Positions 1 through 7,561 of a stretch of 16,484 nt of DNA are shown here, one piece after another. Every line of letters starts with the position of its first letter. Positions within the stretch are counted from its first letter, which is position 1. Source of the stretch: Gemmatimonadota bacterium (lineage in GTDB: Bacteria; Gemmatimonadota; Gemmatimonadetes; Longimicrobiales; Gaopeijiaceae). The position numbers and the translations under genes were made by a program. The notes under the pieces were generated by a model, which saw only the letters and a list, made by a program, of their open reading frames with translations, did no database searches and was not told where the DNA came from. The stretch spans positions 1-16,484 of the forward strand of contig JAHEKK010000016.1 in NCBI GenBank assembly GCA_024638395.1. The letters run 5' to 3'.

Positions 1-552
1 CGCGTAGGGGATGAGGGTCATCATGTCCGGCGGCAGCGGGGCTTCCCGGCACACGCGAAGGAGTACCGGAGACTTGCTGATGAAGGCACTGCCCCGACGG
101 TAGAGCTCGTAGCGGAGGGGGTGGGGAAGGAACGGCGACCGGCGCCGGCCCTTCTTCCGCTTCATCAAGGCCAGGGGGTCGTCGGAACCGACCAACGAGC
201 TCTCGAGGACGACGGGCTTCCTGAGCAGCCGTGCAAACGGCACGGCCATGAGGTTCAAGACGGGCGCGGAATTGAAGATGTGGACCACGTCATAGTCGCG
301 GCGCCGTCTCCACATCACGGGCCACAGGCTCCGGGCGATCTTCGCCAGGCGAGCGACGGGCCCGGGTCCCTTCATGACCGAGGGAATCGAAAGGGGCTCA
401 ACCCACTCGGGGTATTTTTCGCCGCCGTCGGGGGCGATGAAGACCGGAGGGTTCCCAGCCGCGGCGAGGCGTTCTCCGTAGCGATAGGCGGCAATCTCCG
501 CCCCCCCGTATTCGGGTGGGAGACTTCGGCTTACGATGCAGACCTTGGTCAC
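1..552 (-). CDS. Glycosyltransferase family 4, N-terminal part (3' end beyond window)
   Basis: The frame is open from a GTG at 550-552 to the window edge, giving 184 visible codons with no stop. The start carries a GGAG ribosome binding site at 562-565, 9 nt upstream. The protein begins VTKVCIVSRSLPPEYGGAEI. A beta-strand followed by PPEYGGAE and a helix is the usual opening of the N-terminal (acceptor-side) Rossmann domain of GT-B, GT4-family transferases. A later YDVVHIFNSAP segment matches the 'DVVH' strand of that domain. The C-terminal donor-sugar domain lies outside the window, so substrate cannot be judged. It follows the GT2 gene by 29 nt and is most likely the next gene of the same transcription unit. 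The role inferred is transfer of one sugar to the growing glycan at the cytoplasmic face of the membrane. The frame also stays open upstream of the GTG, so the exact start is not certain. Confidence 0.8.
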   Translation of the reverse strand, partial: MTKVCIVSRSLPPEYGGAEIAAYRYGERLAAAGNPPVFIAPDGGEKYPEWVEPLSIPSVMKGPGPVARLAKIARSLWPVMWRRRRDYDVVHIFNSAPVLNLMAVPFARLLRKPVVLESSLVGSDDPLALMKRKKGRRRSPFLPHPLRYELYRRGSAFISKSPVLLRVCREAPLPPDMMTLIPYA

Positions 553-581
553 GCTGTCAATCTCCGTGTGCCGCCCCGGCC

Positions 582-1652
582 TCAACCTGGCGGGGAATCG
601 ATCATCTGTCGGCCGGAACCGAGCTTCGGGACGGACCTGAACGGCCGGAGGAGTGTCCGGATCGCCCGGGATCCGGCCTTCTGGAGGCCAGCTTTCAGGC
701 GGGACCCCTCCTCCAGGCTCAGCCGCGACTCAATGGCCAGAGCCGTGGCGAGGGATTTCTGGGCCGAAAGCCACAGCGGGAACGAGCGGTAGGCCGGATT
801 CCCCATCAGGGACCGGTAGAACTCGAACTGTTCCCGATGCTGCTTGTGGTTGAACATCTCGGTCTTGGAGGCGCCGTGAAGCCGGAACTTCGCGAAGAGG
901 GATCGACACGTCCCCACCCTGGCGCCGGCTTCCACGGCACGGGTACACCACTCGATGTCCATGACCCAGTGGAATTCCCGGTCGAGTCCCTCCGTCCGCT
1001 CCCACACCCACTTGCGCCAGAACATGGGGGGCTGCATGAAGTGGAACGGGCGATTCTTCTCTTCGGCGCGAAAGATGGGGTAGGCGTGGATGGGCACTCC
1101 GTCCGCTCCCGACGTGCGGCTGAGGGCCACGTAGTCCCCACCCCTCACCATGAACTTCTCCATGCCCCCGATGACGATGTCGACCTCCTGGCGGTCCATC
1201 TCGTGGAGCGCCTGGCCGAGGGCATCAGGGAAATACACGTCATCGCTGTTCAGCCAGGCCTGTATGTCGCCCGTGGCGCGGCCAAAGCCCTTGTTGATGG
1301 CGTCACTCTGACCGTCGTCCTTCTCGGAGACGCCAAAAGCCAACCATGGCGCGTATTTCTCCATCACCGCCACACTGCCGTCGCTGCTGCCTCCGTCGAC
1401 CACCATATACTCGAGCCGCGGATAGCCCTGAAGGAGCACCGAACGAATCGTCTCCTCGAGGAACTCGGCCTGATTGAAGGAAGGCGTGACCACGGTGATG
1501 ACGGGCCAATCCCGTCCGTCGGGCCTTTGGGGCGGTAGGCGGCGGCTCTCTACGGTCCAGGGCCAGCCACTCTTGCCGGGTGGCGGCGGTGGTAGGTCGT
1601 CGAGTGTGGGCGCGGCGCTCAGCACCGGGCCCTCGAGAAGGAGAGCGCTCAT
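582..1652 (-). CDS. Glycosyltransferase family 2 (GT-A fold)
   Basis: This 356-residue protein has a proline-rich leader of about 50 residues followed by a GT-A catalytic domain. The domain opens with ITVVTPSFNQAEFLEETIRS (52-71). VVDGGSSDG (84-92) gives the first nucleotide-binding Asp, and KDDGQSDAINKGF (111-123) follows. NSDD (135-138) is the metal-binding DXD equivalent. The later MQPPMFWRK (209-214 region) and MDIEWCTRA (231-239) segments fit the acceptor side and the catalytic-base (ED-like) region of cytoplasmic GT2 enzymes. There are no clear membrane helices. It probably transfers a hexose from a nucleotide sugar onto the lipid-linked glycan. The donor cannot be read from sequence. 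Its ATG overlaps the stop of the upstream GT4 gene in an ATGA arrangement (1649-1652), a strong sign of translational coupling. The next GT4 starts 29 nt after its stop. Confidence 0.93.
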   Translation of the reverse strand: MSALLLEGPVLSAAPTLDDLPPPPPGKSGWPWTVESRRLPPQRPDGRDWPVITVVTPSFNQAEFLEETIRSVLLQGYPRLEYMVVDGGSSDGSVAVMEKYAPWLAFGVSEKDDGQSDAINKGFGRATGDIQAWLNSDDVYFPDALGQALHEMDRQEVDIVIGGMEKFMVRGGDYVALSRTSGADGVPIHAYPIFRAEEKNRPFHFMQPPMFWRKWVWERTEGLDREFHWVMDIEWCTRAVEAGARVGTCRSLFAKFRLHGASKTEMFNHKQHREQFEFYRSLMGNPAYRSFPLWLSAQKSLATALAIESRLSLEEGSRLKAGLQKAGSRAIRTLLRPFRSVPKLGSGRQMIDSPPG

Positions 1653-2941
1653 GGCGCCACCGTCAGGGGTGCGGGCTCCTCCAAACGGAGCAACTCGGTA
1701 TACAGCTCCACGTATCGCCGTGCCTGGAGGTCCAGGGAGTACTCGGACTCGGCTACCTCACGGCACCGGGACGACCACACATCACCTGACCCTTCCAGCA
1801 CACGCCGGACCGCCCCCGCCAGAGCCTCGCCGGTGGCCGACCCGGCCAACTCGCCGGTTACACCCGGACGCACCATGTCGGGAATCCCGCCGATCCCGAA
1901 CCCGGCCACCGGCGTTCCGGAAGCGAGGGATTCCAGAACCGTGGCCGGAAGGTTGTCCTGGATGGAGGGGACACAGAAGACATCCGCCATGCCGTAGACA
2001 CCCGACATTTCCCGGTCGGACCGGATCTCGCCCAGATGCCTGGCGTTGACGTCGGGTGGGAGCTCGGGTTCGCCCTTCCCGACCGAAACAAGGTAGAGTC
2101 CGTGTATGTCGCGCAGTTGAGCCATGGCCGCAGAGAGGTGGGCAAAGCCCTTCCGACGGTTCTCTACGGACTGGGCCACGAAGAGCAGCACTCGCGCGTC
2201 GGACGGGATGTCGTAGCGCTCCCGCCAGGCGTTCCGGTTGGACGGCGCGAAGAGCTCCGTGTCCAAACCGTAGGGAATCACGCGTACACCCATGGTCTCG
2301 GGAATCACCCCACTCCGCCGGGCCTCCTCGGCCAACCATCGGCTGGGTGTGACGATCTCGATGGACCTGGGGGCCATGCCCCTCAGCGTCGCATGCTTCC
2401 GATTCCAATACGTCGACGAGAGGTCTTCCGCCGTGACGGATCCCAACTGCGGACAGGCTCCACACCCGGCCTCGAACTTCCCGCATCCGTGATCGTAGTG
2501 GCAACCACCGGTGAGGAGATGCATATCGTGAAGGGTCCAGACCACGGGGAGATCCGGCGGCAGCCACGCCGCCAGGCTCTCCACGTCCAGGAAGCGGGCC
2601 ACCCAGTGGAGGTTGAGCACGTCACACCGGGGAGCCTGGTCGAGGGGTTCGGTGCCGTAGGGTGATTCGTCGGGATTGAAGGGCTCGAACCCGTCCGGCC
2701 GCGTGGCATCGTAGCGTTCCAGGCTCTGGCGAATGGCCCGTTTTCGCCGTTTCACGCGGCGCTTCCCCAGAAGTCCGTCAGGTCTCCGAAAGGCAATGAC
2801 GCCGGGTTCGTCTCCGCGTTTGCGGTCGACCATCATCGTGGAGTCCACACCCTCGACGAGCCGCAGTCCGGAGTGGAGCCGAGCGGCACACCGCGCGGCT
2901 CCTCCCGTGATATCGTCCGTGCTGTAGTGGACGACTCTCAT
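1649..2941 (-). CDS. Glycosyltransferase family 4 with cysteine cluster
   Basis: This 430-residue GT-B enzyme has a typical length for GT4. The N-terminus MRVVHYSTDDITGGAARCAA has the GGA loop of the acceptor domain. WTLHDMHLLTGGCHY (135-149) leads into four cysteines at 147, 153, 160 and 163 (…GCGACPQ). This cluster is seen in the WcaC-like branch of GT4 and may bind a metal or stabilise the fold. The donor half contains VIPYGLDTELF (221-231), FVAQSVENRRKGF (254-266) and the EX7E-region signature PSIQDNLPATVLESLASGTP (325-344). The last of these binds the sugar nucleotide in a retaining mechanism. It starts 3 nt after the SGNH gene stop and overlaps the GT2 gene by 4 nt, so the three are co-transcribed. 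Donor and acceptor are unknown. The fold and family call are secure. Confidence 0.93.
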   Translation of the reverse strand: MRVVHYSTDDITGGAARCAARLHSGLRLVEGVDSTMMVDRKRGDEPGVIAFRRPDGLLGKRRVKRRKRAIRQSLERYDATRPDGFEPFNPDESPYGTEPLDQAPRCDVLNLHWVARFLDVESLAAWLPPDLPVVWTLHDMHLLTGGCHYDHGCGKFEAGCGACPQLGSVTAEDLSSTYWNRKHATLRGMAPRSIEIVTPSRWLAEEARRSGVIPETMGVRVIPYGLDTELFAPSNRNAWRERYDIPSDARVLLFVAQSVENRRKGFAHLSAAMAQLRDIHGLYLVSVGKGEPELPPDVNARHLGEIRSDREMSGVYGMADVFCVPSIQDNLPATVLESLASGTPVAGFGIGGIPDMVRPGVTGELAGSATGEALAGAVRRVLEGSGDVWSSRCREVAESEYSLDLQARRYVELYTELLRLEEPAPLTVAP

Positions 2942-2944
2942 TGG

Positions 2945-4090
2945 TCAGACGTCCGCTCGGGTCATCGGTCGATCCCTGGCTGCGGGCTGGGCCTGCTCCG
3001 GAGCTTCTGCGGGGCTGGGAGGCGGGGGACGCTCGGTCCAGATCCGCCGGAGGACGTCGTGGACCTTCCGATGCCCTTCGGCGTTCCAATGGACGTCCTT
3101 TTCCAGGTAGTCGGCGGCGCTGAGTTCGTCCGCGAGAGCGACGAAGGGGATGCCCAGGTCGGCGCACGTTCGTCCAATCCGCTGGTCCGGCCTTGAAGCA
3201 TCGAAGCCGTCGCCGGCTCCGGGCTGCCTCCGGGCTTCCTCCAGTTGGCGCTGGGCCAGAGGGGAGAGCTCGGGGACGGTCGCCACGACGAGGCCGCATT
3301 CGAGGGACCTGGCCAGATCCGCCGCCTCGCGGATGAGAACGTCGGAGGCCCGGAAAACGCGCCGGCTGAGGTCGGAGTCCGAGCAGATCTCCACGTAGTT
3401 TTCGAAGTGCCGCTTCCTGCTCGGGAAGGGCCACGGCTCTTCGGAGAGATGGTGGGTCACCTTCTCCCACCCGTTCCCCCCCTTCCGTTCGCGAATGAAC
3501 GGGGTTCGATACCGGAGCATCGAGGGGCGGACGTTATCCTCGAGGTCGTTGGGCGGGTAAAGGAACCACACCAACGTCTTCCCGGCGATCTTGGGCGCCA
3601 GAGCGTGCATCCAATGCAGGGCCTGAACCATGTTGTAGCCCGGGGCGCCTACGGCCTTGATGGCGAATTCCCGGCCTAGATTGCCGTAGAACGCAGCGTC
3701 ATCGATCCCGAACCCGAAGGCGAAGGAGTCGCCGAACACCACGACATCGGCGTCTTCCACGGCGCCCCTGCCCCGCCAGCCATCCTGGTCGGTGGTGAAG
3801 TGGAAGAAGTCGCCGTTCAGGTCGGTGGCGTGGGTGCTCAGGTTCGGGCGAGGGGTCCAACCGACCTCGGGATCGAACTGCACGAAGGGGTCGCCCTCAA
3901 CCAACTGGGGGGCTGCCGCGTCTGCAAGCCGGGCCGTGATTGCCCGAACGATCCACAGGCCGAGGGCGACGAGCATGGCCGGAAGCGCCAGTACGAGCGC
4001 AAGCGCTCCGGCGATCAGGGCGAGCAGAGTACGTATCATTCTTCCGGCCCAATCCGCGGCGCGGCGCGATCGAGAGAGGTGCGTCCCCAC
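2945..4090 (-). CDS. Membrane-anchored SGNH-type hydrolase or O-acyltransferase
   Basis: This 381-residue protein has a hydrophobic helix at about 19-50 (MIRTLLALIAGALALVLALP), after which the bulk should be periplasmic. SGNH landmarks are present. VVVFGDSFAFGFG (116-128) has the nucleophile Ser122, VGAPGYNMVQA (147-157) is a block II-like Gly, YPPNDLEDN (178-186) supplies the block III Asn, and DVHWNAEGH (332-340) supplies the Asp/His pair. The DxHW form of the last motif resembles AlgJ/AlgX-type acetyltransferases more than lipases, so O-acetyl addition or removal on the glycan is the likely activity (inference). The tail is rich in Pro and Ala. The start used is a GTG. An in-frame ATG at 4039, directly before the hydrophobic helix, is an equally good alternative. 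It sits downstream of the carbamoyltransferase and SxtJ-like genes and 3 nt before a GT4 gene. Confidence 0.85.
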   Translation of the reverse strand: MGTHLSRSRRAADWAGRMIRTLLALIAGALALVLALPAMLVALGLWIVRAITARLADAAAPQLVEGDPFVQFDPEVGWTPRPNLSTHATDLNGDFFHFTTDQDGWRGRGAVEDADVVVFGDSFAFGFGIDDAAFYGNLGREFAIKAVGAPGYNMVQALHWMHALAPKIAGKTLVWFLYPPNDLEDNVRPSMLRYRTPFIRERKGGNGWEKVTHHLSEEPWPFPSRKRHFENYVEICSDSDLSRRVFRASDVLIREAADLARSLECGLVVATVPELSPLAQRQLEEARRQPGAGDGFDASRPDQRIGRTCADLGIPFVALADELSAADYLEKDVHWNAEGHRKVHDVLRRIWTERPPPPSPAEAPEQAQPAARDRPMTRADV

Positions 4091-4144
4091 CGCTCCCAGT
4101 GTGCCGCCACACTCACGGATCCGAACTCCGCGTCACGGGACATC

Positions 4145-4720
4145 TCAGTACAGCGTGTAGATATTGCCACCGAATGATCCCTTTTCCTGGGTCTGGACCC
4201 AACCGAGCATGGCAATGAGGGGAAGCACGAACAGGATCCAGACACCGCCGCCCTTGAAGCCCCACGAGACGTAGGCCCGGACCCAGCCCTTGCCGGGAAC
4301 ATCCGGCAAGCCGTGCTGGCTCCCGTAGGCCTCCGCAGGAACGGGGCGCTTGGGCTGCCAGTTGGTGCTCGCTCCCCTCGGCCGCTGGAGCTCGAACTTC
4401 GATCCGCCGAGGCCAGCCACGGCGACGACGCCGAACAGCAGTCGGGTCAAATAGGCTGCCAGGGTAGAAGAGACCCGTCGTGACATCCGCACCCACAGGT
4501 CATACGACCGGCGTCTGGCTCCCGCCGTTGCGAAGAGCAGCGCCGACATCACGACGCCGAGGGCGGCCCCGACTCCGGCACCGACCATGGGCGAGCCGCT
4601 GGAAAGGAGCCACGTGAACCCAGCGCCCAGGATCGCGTAGCTCACCAGGAGAAGGGCGGTCAGGGCCTTCGCGAAAGCCGTCACCCAATGCCGTTGCGCG
4701 TGTGTGGGGAGCGTAATCAT
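4145..4720 (-). CDS. SxtJ-like membrane protein with DUF5989-like C-terminus
   Basis: This is a 191-residue protein with four likely membrane helices (about 18-38, 46-68, 86-103 and 160-175). The first three helices, with the RRSYDLWVRMSRRV segment and a following STNWQPKRP stretch, fit the SxtJ family. SxtJ is a small membrane protein named from the saxitoxin cluster and recurrently found next to carbamoyltransferases. The last 45 residues (WVRAYVSWGF…GGGVWILFVLPLIAMLGW…GGNIYTLY) resemble DUF5989, normally a separate protein of about 50 residues. DUF5989 has one helix and ends in a similar IYTLF. I read this as a fusion of two genes usually encoded side by side. The function of neither family is established. 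The ATG (4718-4720) shares its first base with the stop of the carbamoyltransferase (TGATG), so translation is coupled. Family assignment is from memory of the pattern, not a search. Confidence 0.75.
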   Translation of the reverse strand: MITLPTHAQRHWVTAFAKALTALLLVSYAILGAGFTWLLSSGSPMVGAGVGAALGVVMSALLFATAGARRRSYDLWVRMSRRVSSTLAAYLTRLLFGVVAVAGLGGSKFELQRPRGASTNWQPKRPVPAEAYGSQHGLPDVPGKGWVRAYVSWGFKGGGVWILFVLPLIAMLGWVQTQEKGSFGGNIYTLY

Positions 4721-6573
4721 CAGTCGAGTGCGTATTGAGCGCGGTAGGCCTCGGCATCTTCCAGAAGCCCCGCCGGCTGCGCTTCCTTCCGCAGGACGAA
4801 GTTCTCGAGAACCAGACAGTCCATGTCGGTCGCCATGAAGCATCGGAAGGCGTCTTCCGGCGTACAGACGATGGGTTCACCGCGGATGTTGAAGGACGTG
4901 TTGACGATGACGGGACAGCCCGTCTTCTCGTAGAAGCTCCACATGATCTCCGCGTAGCGGCCGTGGCGCTCACGATCGACCGTCTGGACCCGGGCCGAAT
5001 AGTCGACGTGGGTAATAGCCGGGATCTTCGAGCGGGGTACCGCGACGCGAACAGTCAGGTCAGGGTCTTCCATGCGCTTCCGCTGTTCTTCCGTCAACTC
5101 GGTCCGCCACTCGTCACGGACCGGCGCCACGAAGAGCATGTAGGGGCTCTCGTCCTCCGGACGCATCTCGAACACCTCGTGTGCATGCTCCCTCAAGACG
5201 CACGGAGCGAAGGGCCGAAAAGACTCCCTGAACTTGATCTTCAAGTTCATGACCTGCTGCATCTGCTGCGACCTGGGGTCGCCGATGATGCTCCTGCTCC
5301 CCAGCGCCCGGGGTCCGAACTCCATGCGACCCTGGAGCAGTCCCACCACTTTCTCGTCCGCGAGGATTCCGGCCACCTGGTCGACGAGTTGTTCCTCGTC
5401 GTCAATACGCTCGTAGTGGGCGCCCACGGAGTCCAGGTAGAGCTCGATGTCATCGGGATCGAAACGGGGGCCCAGGAGCGAGCCCTTCTGCATGTCGAAG
5501 CCGGTGGCCGCACGAGGCTGACCCAGCTTGTGATACCAGGCCAGCAGGGCGCCGCCGAGGGCACCGCCGGCGTCCCCCGCGGCGGGCTGGACCCAGATCG
5601 AATCGAAGGGACCTTCCCTGAGGAGCTTCCCGTTCGCGACGCAGTTCAGGGCCACACCACCGGCCATGACCAGGTTCGGGCAGCCCGTCACCTGGTGGAG
5701 ATGGCGGCCGGCGTTCATGACCACTTCTTCGCACACGACCTGGATCGACGCAGCCAGGTCCATTTCCTTCTGGGTGATCCGGCTCTCCGGCTTCCTGGGC
5801 GGGCCGCCGAAAGCCTCGTGGAACCGCTCCGAGGTCATCGTGTTCCCGTGCTGAAATGCGAAACAGGACATGTCGAGCCAGATCGATCCGTCCTCGTTGA
5901 CCTCGACGACGGTGTCCTTGATGCGCTCCGCGTAGATGGGACGTCCATACGGAGCGAGCCCCATGAGCTTGTACTCGCCCGAATTCACCTTGAAGCCGGT
6001 GTAGTAGGTGAAGGCCGAGTAGAGCATTCCGAGGGAATGGGGAAAACGGACCTCGTGTGTCACTTCCAGTCGATTCCCGCGTCCCACGCCCATTGAGCTC
6101 GACGACCACTCCCCGACGGCGTCCAACGTGAGGACCGCTGCCTCCTCGTAGGGTGAGGGGAAGAAGGCACTGGCAGCGTGGGCTTCGTGGTGGTCCACGA
6201 AGTACAGCTCGCCGGAAAAACGGGGGCCCAGATTGCTTCGAATCAGCCCGGGGAGCTTCAGCTTCTGCTTGGCCCAGAGGGGCACGGCCAGTCGGAAGGT
6301 CTCGTAGCCCGAGGGAGCCACCTGCAGGTAGGTCTCCAGGAGTCGGTCGAACTTCACGAGGGGCTTCTCGTAGAACACGGCTGAGTGCACGTCCTCGGGG
6401 CCGATCCCGGCCTCGGACAGGCAGTATTCGATGGCATTCTCGGGAAACCTGGGATCGTGCTTCCGGCGCGTGAACCGCTCCTCCTGCGCGGCGGCCACGA
6501 TGTCGCCGTCCTGGACGAGGGCGGCAGCCGAATCGTGGTAGAGGGCCGAAATCCCCAGAATGTACGTACTCAT
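4720..6573 (-). CDS. O-carbamoyltransferase, NodU/CmcH family
   Basis: This is a 617-residue enzyme of normal family length. It is expected to use carbamoyl phosphate and ATP, via a carbamoyl-adenylate, to carbamoylate a hydroxyl, here presumably on a glycan sugar. The N-terminal Kae1-like domain starts STYILGISALYHDSAAAL and has the metal-binding DHHEAHAASAFF (127-138), GEYKLMGLAPYG (199-210) and GGVALNCVANGK (305-316). PAAGDAGGALGGAL (330-343) follows. The C-terminal YrdC-like half contains MEFGPRALGSRSIIGDP (417-433) and RESFRPFAP (449-457), with FNIRGEPIV near the end. The start at 6573 was chosen because family members begin with this MSTYILGISALYHDSAA segment. An open extension to 6660 has no family resemblance. 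No good SD lies at ideal distance; AAGGA sits 15 nt upstream (6589-6593). Its stop overlaps the SxtJ-like gene. Confidence 0.95.
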   Translation of the reverse strand: MSTYILGISALYHDSAAALVQDGDIVAAAQEERFTRRKHDPRFPENAIEYCLSEAGIGPEDVHSAVFYEKPLVKFDRLLETYLQVAPSGYETFRLAVPLWAKQKLKLPGLIRSNLGPRFSGELYFVDHHEAHAASAFFPSPYEEAAVLTLDAVGEWSSSSMGVGRGNRLEVTHEVRFPHSLGMLYSAFTYYTGFKVNSGEYKLMGLAPYGRPIYAERIKDTVVEVNEDGSIWLDMSCFAFQHGNTMTSERFHEAFGGPPRKPESRITQKEMDLAASIQVVCEEVVMNAGRHLHQVTGCPNLVMAGGVALNCVANGKLLREGPFDSIWVQPAAGDAGGALGGALLAWYHKLGQPRAATGFDMQKGSLLGPRFDPDDIELYLDSVGAHYERIDDEEQLVDQVAGILADEKVVGLLQGRMEFGPRALGSRSIIGDPRSQQMQQVMNLKIKFRESFRPFAPCVLREHAHEVFEMRPEDESPYMLFVAPVRDEWRTELTEEQRKRMEDPDLTVRVAVPRSKIPAITHVDYSARVQTVDRERHGRYAEIMWSFYEKTGCPVIVNTSFNIRGEPIVCTPEDAFRCFMATDMDCLVLENFVLRKEAQPAGLLEDAEAYRAQYALD

Positions 6574-6712
6574 CGTCTTGGAGACGTGTCCTTCTCGAGT
6601 CGTGAATGGTGTGGTCTGCAGGGGGCGGCCCGGAGGACCCCGTAGCTGAGTCTCGGCCACTCGGGCGCCGTGCCGTACCTCGAATTACGGGAGGTCCCCC
6701 CTCGTTCGCCGC

Positions 6713-7483
6713 CTACCAGATCCGCCAGGGCGCCTGCCCCTGGCTCCAAAGGTCCTCCAGGAGGTTCTTCTCCTTCAGTGTATCCATGCAGGACCAGAAG
6801 CCGTGGTGACGGTACCCCACGAGCTCTCCGGCACGAGCCAGGTTCTCCACCGGCTCGCGCTCCCACACGGTTTCGTCCCCGTCGATGTAGTCCAGAACAC
6901 CAGGATTCAGGACGAAGAAGCCCCCGTTGATCCATCCCTCCCCGGCTTCTGCCTTCTCGTGGAAGGTGCGTACCTGATCGCCATCGAAAGAGATCCGGCC
7001 GAACCGAGCCGGGGCTCGAACGGTGGTGACCGTGGCCATCTTTCCGTGGGCCTCGTGAAACGCCAGCGCCGCACGGAGGTCCACATCGGCAACACCATCA
7101 CCGTAGGTGAACATGAACGTCTCGTCGTCCTCCAACCAATCGCGGAGGCGACCCAGGCGGCCACCCGTCATCGTGTGCAGCCCCGTGTCCACCAGATGCA
7201 CCTTCCACGACGGTTGATTTCCCTGATGTATGGTCTGCTCACCGGTGGCCAGGTCGATGGAGATATCGTTGTTGATAGCGTAGAAGTTGAGGAAGTATTC
7301 TTTGATCACATCACCCTTGTACCCCAGCGCGATGATGAACTCGTCGACGCCCTGTGAGGCATAGATGTTCATGATGTGCCACAGGATGGGCTTGCCGCCG
7401 ATTTCCACCAGGGGCTTGGGCTTGATCACGGTCTCTTCGGAAAGACGGGTTCCGAACCCACCTGCCAGAATGATGGCCTTCAT
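6713..7483 (-). CDS. rfbF: Glucose-1-phosphate cytidylyltransferase
   Basis: This is a 256-residue nucleotidyltransferase of the usual RfbF size. It should form CDP-glucose from CTP and glucose-1-phosphate, the entry step to CDP-linked dideoxy and branched sugars. The N-terminal MKAIILAGGFGTRLSEET is the NTP-binding signature. KPKPLVEIGGKPI (21-33) carries the catalytic Lys region. The RfbF-specific features are the YAINNDISIDL stretch (68-78), TGGRLGRLRDWL (106-117) and FTYGDGVADVDL (125-136), the last with a metal-binding Asp. The C-terminus WSCMDTLKEKNLLEDLW matches RfbF rather than glucose-1-phosphate thymidylyl- or uridylyltransferase. AAGGAG lies 11 nt upstream of the ATG (7495-7500). 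It sits 78 nt after wzt. The usual partner CDP-glucose 4,6-dehydratase is not in this window. Confidence 0.95.
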   Translation of the reverse strand: MKAIILAGGFGTRLSEETVIKPKPLVEIGGKPILWHIMNIYASQGVDEFIIALGYKGDVIKEYFLNFYAINNDISIDLATGEQTIHQGNQPSWKVHLVDTGLHTMTGGRLGRLRDWLEDDETFMFTYGDGVADVDLRAALAFHEAHGKMATVTTVRAPARFGRISFDGDQVRTFHEKAEAGEGWINGGFFVLNPGVLDYIDGDETVWEREPVENLARAGELVGYRHHGFWSCMDTLKEKNLLEDLWSQGQAPWRIW

Positions 7484-7561
7484 CGCCTAGATTGCTCCTT
7501 GGGCTTCCATGCGTTCATTCACGCGTGCGGGACGCGGGACCCCCGATCCCGAGGGTGGGAT

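Noticed and set aside
516..1538. Open frame on the plus strand opposite the GT2 gene
   Set aside because: The GT2 frame on the minus strand carries clear motifs and overlaps its neighbour as operon genes do. This one has none.
4721..4843. Upstream extension of the SxtJ-like gene
   Set aside because: It would overlap the carbamoyltransferase by more than 120 nt in another frame. The ATG at 4720 gives a standard TGATG coupling.
4735..6096. Open frame of about 450 codons on the plus strand
   Set aside because: It is antisense to the carbamoyltransferase, is compositionally odd and has no recognisable motif.
6574..6660. N-terminal extension of the carbamoyltransferase to 6660
   Set aside because: The extra residues do not look like the family, whose members start at the MSTYILGISALYHDSAA-like segment.
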